From contig JAZSNH010000054.1 of assembly GCA_045536305.1 (NCBI GenBank), positions 1 through 64,000 of the forward strand: DNA of 64,000 nucleotides. Reading direction: 5' to 3'. Positions 59,777 through 64,000 of the stretch are shown in pieces. The stretch's first letter is position 1. Every line of letters starts with the position of its first letter. A program made the translations under genes and the position numbers. The stretch is from JAISGQ01 sp045536305. GTDB taxonomy: Bacteria; Bacillota; Clostridia; Oscillospirales; Acutalibacteraceae. A model generated the notes under the pieces. It searched no databases. It worked only from the letters and a program-made list of their open reading frames with translations, and had not been told where the DNA came from.

Positions 59777-61339
59777 TCAGTCTTGCGACTCTATTCCACT
59801 GCTTTTAAGTCTCTCTATAAGTGCATTTCCTGCACTGTTTTCAGGCGTTTTGCCCTTCTCGCCGGGTCGGTACGGACCGAGTCGGTACTGCTTTCCCGAT
59901 ACCTCTGTGATAATGGAACGAAGATTATTTTTTACTCTTGCCTGCCTGAGCATTTCCGCGCCGAAATCATTGCAGTCAACAAGCAGGTAATCATCGCTTA
60001 AATAAGCCCTTGAGCCTGACAGAGCAGCAAAGATAGCCGACTCCCTTCTTTCTTCGAGAAGTGAGAGCACCTTTGTCCAATCCTCAAAGGGGACTGCCTT
60101 GTCGCTCAGCTCCTGTACCTGTCTCGAGGGCAGGGCAGGTGATGCCGAGGGCACCGGCGGCGCATTGTCCGCAGATACCTGCTTCATAAATACGCCTGAG
60201 CGTATCTGCTTTTCGAGTGCCGCTATGCGTGCGGCAAGATCACCCGTATCCGTCTTCTGCAGATCTCTTGAGATCCTTATAAGACTCATCTCAAGCTCTG
60301 CTCTTCGCGATGCGCCGCGGCTCATTCGCTCAAGCACGGTGTTGAGAGTATCTATTATATCTATGGTCTGTGAGAGCGAATATCTCTGTGCATCTTCCGT
60401 GAGCCTTTTAAGCTCTGCCGTCGAAACAGTCAGCACTGCTTCCGGCTTCTGCACCGAATTGATTATCATCAGCGAACGGAAATGATTTATCAGCTCCTCG
60501 CACACTCTGTAAAGATCCTTTGCCTCAGAATAAAGGGCTGCGATATATTCGATTATTCCTGCACAATCACCGCAGGAAACCAGCCGTGACAGCTCAAACA
60601 GGTGATCCGTGCCTGCCATTCCCGCTGTCTCGGTGACAACGTCCTCTGTAACCTCACGGTCACGCACGAGGCACTGATCGAGCAGTGATATTGCATCGCG
60701 CATTCCGCCATCGGCAAGCCGCGCTATAAGGTTCGCCGCATCATCCTCAAGAAGTGCGTGTTCCTCATTTGCAATGTATTTCAGCCTTTCTGCTATATCC
60801 TCCGGCGCAATTCGCTTGAAATTCAATTTTTGGCATCTCGAAAGGATAGTTGCCGGTATCTTGTGCTCCTCTGTCGTTGCAAGTATGAATATTACATAGG
60901 GCGGCGGTTCCTCCAATGTTTTCAGCAGCGCATTGAAAGCCGCCGCTGACAGCATGTGGACCTCGTCTATTATATACACAAGGTATTTGCAGGCCGTCGG
61001 AGTGAAGTTTACTTTATCGCGAAGCATTCTGATGTCATCGACGCCGTTGTTTGAGGCTGCGTCCATTTCTATTACATCTGTTATGCTTTCATTTTCTATG
61101 CCCCTGCAGATTTCGCATTCATTGCATGGGTTTCCGTCAACGGGAGCAATACAGTTTACCGCCTTTGCAAGTATCTTTGCACAGGTGGTCTTGCCTGTGC
61201 CTCGGGTTCCTGTAAAGAGATATGCGTGTGCAAGCTTATTTCCTTTAAGTTCGCTGAGCAGTGTCATTGTCACCTGCGGCTGTCCGTATACATCATCAAA
61301 GGTCTTCGGACGCCATTTTCTATATAAAACCTGATACAC
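59777..61339 (-). CDS. dnaX: DNA polymerase III gamma/tau subunit
   Basis: 520 residues, AAA+ clamp-loader. Walker A G-T-R-G-T-G-K-T-T (about 43-51), the four-Cys zinc module C-I-A-P...C-N-E-C-E-I-C, D-E-V-H-M-L and sensor motif. The GTG at 61339 (M/V-Y-Q-V-L-Y-R-K-W-R-P) matches the family N-terminus and has GGGGTG ahead; the GTG at 61348 is less likely. No obvious frameshift signal for gamma was recognised. It follows the SRP RNA gene. Confidence 0.95.
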   Translation of the reverse strand: MYQVLYRKWRPKTFDDVYGQPQVTMTLLSELKGNKLAHAYLFTGTRGTGKTTCAKILAKAVNCIAPVDGNPCNECEICRGIENESITDVIEMDAASNNGVDDIRMLRDKVNFTPTACKYLVYIIDEVHMLSAAAFNALLKTLEEPPPYVIFILATTEEHKIPATILSRCQKLNFKRIAPEDIAERLKYIANEEHALLEDDAANLIARLADGGMRDAISLLDQCLVRDREVTEDVVTETAGMAGTDHLFELSRLVSCGDCAGIIEYIAALYSEAKDLYRVCEELINHFRSLMIINSVQKPEAVLTVSTAELKRLTEDAQRYSLSQTIDIIDTLNTVLERMSRGASRRAELEMSLIRISRDLQKTDTGDLAARIAALEKQIRSGVFMKQVSADNAPPVPSASPALPSRQVQELSDKAVPFEDWTKVLSLLEERRESAIFAALSGSRAYLSDDYLLVDCNDFGAEMLRQARVKNNLRSIITEVSGKQYRLGPYRPGEKGKTPENSAGNALIERLKSSGIESQD

Positions 61340-61369
61340 GCTTTTCACCCCGATTCATACATTTTATAA

Positions 61370-61525
61370 AACAACAACCTGCGTACCGCCACACGGACAC
61401 CAGGTTGACTGCGGCGCCCAAAGCAAAACGCTTAATGCTGCTCGGTTCCCCGCCTGACATGATTCACGTCGCTCTGTCGCACAGGACCCGGCATCCGCAT
61501 GCCGCTGCGCAGGTTAGCTGTTTTC
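61370..61525 (-). ncRNA. ffs: Signal recognition particle RNA (large form)
   Basis: About 155 nt. The minus strand holds the conserved apical domain GTCAGG...GGGGAACCGAGCAGC, where FtsY/Ffh act. Closing-stem ends AACCTGCG and CGCAGGTT are about 140 nt apart. It is the long Gram-positive type with an Alu-like part. Its place upstream of dnaX and its own promoter match other Firmicutes. Exact termini are estimated. Confidence 0.93.
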
Positions 61526-61535
61526 AGTAATGGCT

Positions 61536-61564
61536 ATTTTAGCATATCGACGCTCAGATTGCAA
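61536..61564 (-). promoter_or_regulatory. Promoter of SRP RNA
   Basis: Minus strand: TTGCAA (61564-61559), 17-base spacer, TAAAAT (61541-61536). The stretch 61565-61834 beyond it is AT-rich and shows no gene. Confidence 0.65.
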
Positions 61565-61834
61565 GTATTTGAGGGGCTTTTTTCTTATTTAATGTAAATA
61601 TGACCTGAAAACGCCCTTTACTCCTTACAAAAACATGTTTTATCAAATCGTTAATATTAAACAAATGATATGTCTGAATTTACATATTCATTCTCACAAG
61701 CAACAAACACGCACTAAACTGTTAAAGTGTTACCTCATTGTCAATTGTGCATTTTATACATAATTCTCAAATTAAATATAGTTAAATAATATGTCTTTGT
61801 CGGCGTGTCGCACAAAATATTTTTCAAAAAGTTG

Positions 61835-61970
61835 TTGACATTGACGAAAGCCGTGCTATAATAAAACCGTAATCAAGAGGGAGCCAAGAGAACCCGTGAT
61901 TACACACTCGCAGGATATAACATGACGCAATGATACACCTTCAGTGTATTGCGGAAAGGATGATCCTAAT
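61835..61970 (+). promoter_or_regulatory. Promoter and structured leader of the HPr-like gene
   Basis: TTGACA (61835-61840), 16-base spacer, TATAAT (61857-61862). The leader of about 100 nt can form GTAATC/GATTAC and, directly before the ribosome binding site, CGCA...TGCG enclosing ATACAC/GTGTAT. The second hairpin could affect translation. No known riboswitch recognised. Confidence 0.6.
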
Positions 61971-62288
61971 ATGAGAAGCACAGTATGGTCTCTTAACAAT
62001 GTCGAAGTAAACGATTTTATGAAGCTCGTTGAAGAGTGTAAAGGAAATGTTTACCTCGTAACCCCCGAGGGCGATAAGCTCAACCTCAAGAGCACGCTTT
62101 GCAGCCTTATTGGTCTGGCAAGCATTATCAAGGGCGGAATCGTCGCAAACGCTTCTCTCCTTTGCGATAATGCAGAGGACGAAAGCCTTCTTCTCAAATA
62201 TAAGCTGTACAAAAAGATCGATCCCGTCAGAGCAGCCGCACAGGATGAGGTGTCTGACGAGGAAGCAAAGGATGAAACCGCTGCCTGA
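61971..62288 (+). CDS. HPr-like protein lacking the active-site His
   Basis: 105 residues. M-R-S-T-V-W-S-L-N-N-V-E-V-N-D-F, then L-N-L-K-S-T-L-C-S-L-I-G-L-A-S and an acidic tail. The K-S-T-x-x-x-L-I-G-L-A part resembles the helix around Ser46 of the PTS protein HPr; the place of the G-L-H-A-R-P active-site loop is taken by N-V-E-V-N-D, so phosphotransfer through His15 is not possible. The ATG at 61971 has AAAGGATG ahead; the earlier in-frame ATG lies within the leader hairpin. Probably a regulatory HPr-like domain; role unknown. Confidence 0.68.
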   Translation: MRSTVWSLNNVEVNDFMKLVEECKGNVYLVTPEGDKLNLKSTLCSLIGLASIIKGGIVANASLLCDNAEDESLLLKYKLYKKIDPVRAAAQDEVSDEEAKDETAA

Positions 62289-62460
62289 TTTGCAGCGGAA
62301 AAAGTCAGCGTAAGTCAAATCAAATGACCTGCGAGTGGCGATACACTTACGTCAAAAACAATCACAGGCAATCGGGCACTGCCCTGCACGCCTGTGTCCA
62401 CATAAATCTCCTAATCATGAATTTTGCCTATATCTTTCTCTTTTTCATCTTCACACCTTT

Positions 62461-62496
62461 TTTAAAAGCTCCCCTTAAGGGGAGCTTTTAAATTTT
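62461..62496 (+). terminator. Terminator between the HPr-like and GtrA genes
   Basis: TTTAAAAGCTCCCC (62461-62474) and GGGGAGCTTTTAAA (62479-62492) around TTAA, followed by TTTT. The gap 62289-62460 has no other recognised feature. Confidence 0.9.
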
Positions 62497-62501
62497 ACTC
62501 G

Positions 62502-62530
62502 TTGACTGATATATTCAACAATGCTATGAT
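62502..62530 (+). promoter_or_regulatory. Promoter of the GtrA-family gene
   Basis: TTGACT (62502-62507), 17-base spacer, TATGAT (62525-62530). Its -10 box overlaps an in-frame TTG, which rules that codon out as the start. Confidence 0.7.
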
Positions 62531-62556
62531 TGATTCGAAAGGTGTTGAAAAATCAC

Positions 62557-63003
62557 TTGAAAGAAAAAATAAACAAACTGTTCGATAAGCTGTTTTCCCG
62601 TGAGGTCATAATGTATCTGATTTTCGGTCTTCTCACGACCGCTATAGACTTTGTCGTTTTTTACTGTGCATACAATTTTCTGCATATTGACGAAATGATA
62701 GCCACAGCAATAGCTTGGTGCATCGCTGTGATTTTTGCCTACATCACAAACCGCCTTTTTGTTTTTGAAAGCAAGGAAAAAGAAAAAGCGGGTATTATTC
62801 GTGAATTTTCCCTGTTTATCGGCGCAAGGCTTATTTCTCTCGGATTATCCGAGCTGATCGTACTGCTGATGATGAAGGTCATGGGCTTTGACGGGCGGCT
62901 CGGCAGCATCGTCACAAAGCTTGTCTGCGCTGTTGTCGTTATTATTTTCAATTTCTTTGCAAGCAAGTTTTTAATTTTTAAAAGGAACGGCGAAATTTCG
63001 TAG
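62557..63003 (+). CDS. GtrA-family membrane protein
   Basis: 148 residues with four membrane helices, conserved Y-L-I-F-G-L-L-T-T-A-I-D-F, A-Y-I-T-N-R-L-F-V-F and N-F-F-A-S-K-F-L-I-F-K motifs. GtrA proteins move polyprenyl-linked sugars or assist glycan modification. The start is taken as the TTG at 62557, 12 bases behind AAAGGTG; the frame start at 62530 lies in the promoter. No glycosyltransferase adjoins. Confidence 0.82.
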   Translation: MKEKINKLFDKLFSREVIMYLIFGLLTTAIDFVVFYCAYNFLHIDEMIATAIAWCIAVIFAYITNRLFVFESKEKEKAGIIREFSLFIGARLISLGLSELIVLLMMKVMGFDGRLGSIVTKLVCAVVVIIFNFFASKFLIFKRNGEIS

Positions 63004-63079
63004 GATTTTATGAAAATCCTCGACATTATATGTTTTATGAGTTATAATTTTTTCAACATATTGTAAAGGAGATCATATT

Positions 63080-63472
63080 ATGTCATTGGACGTAAAGGAA
63101 ATTTTAAACACCGAAGACACAACAGCAAGCATGGATGCCGCGGACATCAGGGAGAATAAGGGCATTACAATCCTTTCTTACATAGGTCCGCTCGTATTCG
63201 TTCCCTTTTTCGCAAGAAAGAACTCAAGGTTTGCTCAGTATCACGCTGTAAGAGGCCTTAACCTGTTTATCATTCAGGCTATCATTTCCGTTGCGCTTGC
63301 CGTACTCGGCTTTGTTCTTGGTGGCTCTGCCTTTGGACGCATCATAAACTGGCTCATCTCCACCCCTATAAATCTTGCAATGCTTGCTTTTTCCGTTATC
63401 GGAATCATCAATGCTGCAAAGGGAAGATGCAAAGAGCTCCCCATCATCAGCGGTATTAAGTTTATAAAATAA
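63080..63472 (+). CDS. DUF4870-like membrane protein
   Basis: 130 residues: a charged N-terminus (about 30 residues), then Y-I-G-P-L-V-F-V-P-F, a short A-R-K-N-S-R-F-A-Q-Y-H-A-V-R-G-L loop and three more hydrophobic segments. The Q-Y-H-A-x-R-G-L block is typical of DUF4870/Tic20-like proteins. Function unknown. AAAGGAG precedes the ATG. Confidence 0.75.
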   Translation: MSLDVKEILNTEDTTASMDAADIRENKGITILSYIGPLVFVPFFARKNSRFAQYHAVRGLNLFIIQAIISVALAVLGFVLGGSAFGRIINWLISTPINLAMLAFSVIGIINAAKGRCKELPIISGIKFIK

Positions 63473-63490
63473 AATCCTTGCAAACGACAC

Positions 63491-63528
63491 AAAACGCCTT
63501 CGCAGAATTGCATCTGCGAAGGCGTTTT
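63491..63528. terminator. Bidirectional terminator
   Basis: A 16-bp stem (63491-63506 with 63513-63528), loop ATTGCA, T-run at the plus end. It serves the DUF4870-like gene (+) and the convergent EF-hand-like gene (-). Confidence 0.92.
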
Positions 63529-63529
63529 T

Positions 63530-63667
63530 TTAATCTTCGTCTCCCTCTTCGTCTTCCTCATCTTCACCCATAATAATATTATAGGCTATCCATTCTTCGT
63601 CTATTGTTGTTTTACCATCACCGTCAAGATCAAACATTCCACCGAAAAAATCATCGTCCCATCTCAT
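63530..63667 (-). CDS. Small EF-hand-like acidic protein
   Basis: 45 residues, too short for routine callers. It contains F-D-L-D-G-D-G-K-T-T-I-D-E-E-W, the calcium-loop pattern D-x-D-G-D-G-x-x-x-I-D-E-E/E-F of EF-hand and dockerin-like loops. The C-terminal dozen residues are nearly all Asp or Glu. GGAGG sits seven bases before the ATG at 63667. Only one loop is present, so it probably works as a dimer or is a regulatory or storage peptide; role unknown. Confidence 0.75.
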   Translation of the reverse strand: MRWDDDFFGGMFDLDGDGKTTIDEEWIAYNIIMGEDEEDEEGDED

Positions 63668-63843
63668 ATATTTTCCTCCTGCATTATTTATATATTTACA
63701 GATATTTTAATACTTTTTTGCTTTCTTTTCAACTGCTTGCCGTTACTTATCTCTGCTTAAAATATTCTCTTTGCAAAATCCGTATATTACCGCAGCTTTT
63801 GCAAACTATACATCAAAAGGACGAAAGGGAGTTCGGTATCGAA

Positions 63844-64000
63844 GTGCATACATCAAAATCGGTATACAACAACGGTCATTCGGTCGCACTGCCCTGTACA
63901 AACGAAAACGGCTGCTATGAAATGCGGCTTGAAAGCATAGGCGGTCTGGGGGCAAATCTTTGCGGAAAGCTTTTAGGTGAGCTCGGCTGCGCGTATTTGG
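63844..64000 (+). CDS. 2-oxoacid:ferredoxin oxidoreductase gamma-type subunit, partial
   Basis: The first 52 codons, cut by the window edge. M-R-L-E-S-I-G-G-L-G-A-N-L-C-G-K-L-L-G-E-L-G matches the glycine-rich opening of gamma subunits (G-I-G-G-Q-G-A/V) of 2-oxoglutarate or pyruvate:ferredoxin oxidoreductases. The start is a GTG behind AAAGGGAG (12-base spacing, rather long). The substrate cannot be told from this stretch. Confidence 0.7.
   Translation, partial: MHTSKSVYNNGHSVALPCTNENGCYEMRLESIGGLGANLCGKLLGELGCAYL

Noticed and set aside
59777..61339. Programmed frameshift in dnaX giving a gamma form
   Set aside because: No A6G-type slippery site with a following stem was recognised.
62530..62556. 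TTG at 62530 as the GtrA start
   Set aside because: It overlaps the -10 element of the promoter and lacks a ribosome binding site.

Overview
The window looks like chromosomal DNA of a spore-forming, largely anaerobic Firmicute of the Ruminococcus/Oscillospiraceae type. This rests on SpoIVA, SpoVM and a SipL-like LysM protein, a Prp-processed L27, RemA, PrkC/PrpC, rubredoxin-type peroxide defence, and the gene order yicC-remA-gmk-rpoZ-priA-def-fmt-rsmB-rlmN-prpC-prkC-rsgA-thiN-spoVM known from Bacillus and Clostridia. Genus-level placement is inference.

Layout. 1-0.8 kb: end of an S23/Avd-like four-helix-bundle gene, an array of seven different small hairpins, and the tmRNA gene. 0.85-5.4 kb (+): L21 leader, rplU-prp-rpmA, a GNAT gene, obgE, mrnC and yitT. 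5.4-22.4 kb (-): a long housekeeping operon ending in the 26-residue spoVM, followed by sipL-like and spoIVA. Its upstream end carries tandem promoters and a candidate small RNA. 22.6-27.6 kb (-): a histidine-kinase-like ATPase lacking an evident phospho-acceptor His, a cation diffusion facilitator, a RluA-type synthase and ilvE. 27.7-29.4 kb (+): PerR-like regulator, reverse rubrerythrin, HD hydrolase and rubredoxin.

29.4-52 kb is a cell-surface polymer island. An orphan sugar-transfer-associated ATP-grasp gene and a decayed IS256-type transposase lie at its left edge. The main part is a minus-strand run of about 18 genes transcribed from a promoter near 52.0 kb with a leader of about 300 nt. 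It encodes a thymidylate kinase, a dTDP-sugar ketoisomerase and aminotransferase, an initiating sugar transferase, flippase, polymerase/ligase, three CapA-like proteins, five ATP-grasp enzymes (six with the orphan), and an N5-(carboxyethyl)ornithine synthase-like dehydrogenase. The likely product is a surface glycan decorated with amide-linked amino-acid or opine-like groups.

52.4-58.3 kb is a self-contained nine-gene minus-strand operon with its own promoter and terminator. A radical SAM/SPASM enzyme is followed by eight unrecognised small, acidic proteins. Four of these start with the same N-terminal block M-K-(I/L)-R-T-D-F-V-T-N-S-S-S-S-S-F and then diverge. This is the best candidate in the window for an undescribed system.

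58.3-64 kb: smpB, recR, ybaB, dnaX and the SRP RNA (-), then an HPr-like protein with a structured leader, a GtrA protein, a DUF4870-like membrane protein, a 45-residue EF-hand-like protein, and the start of a 2-oxoacid oxidoreductase gamma subunit. No tRNA, rRNA or CRISPR array was seen.
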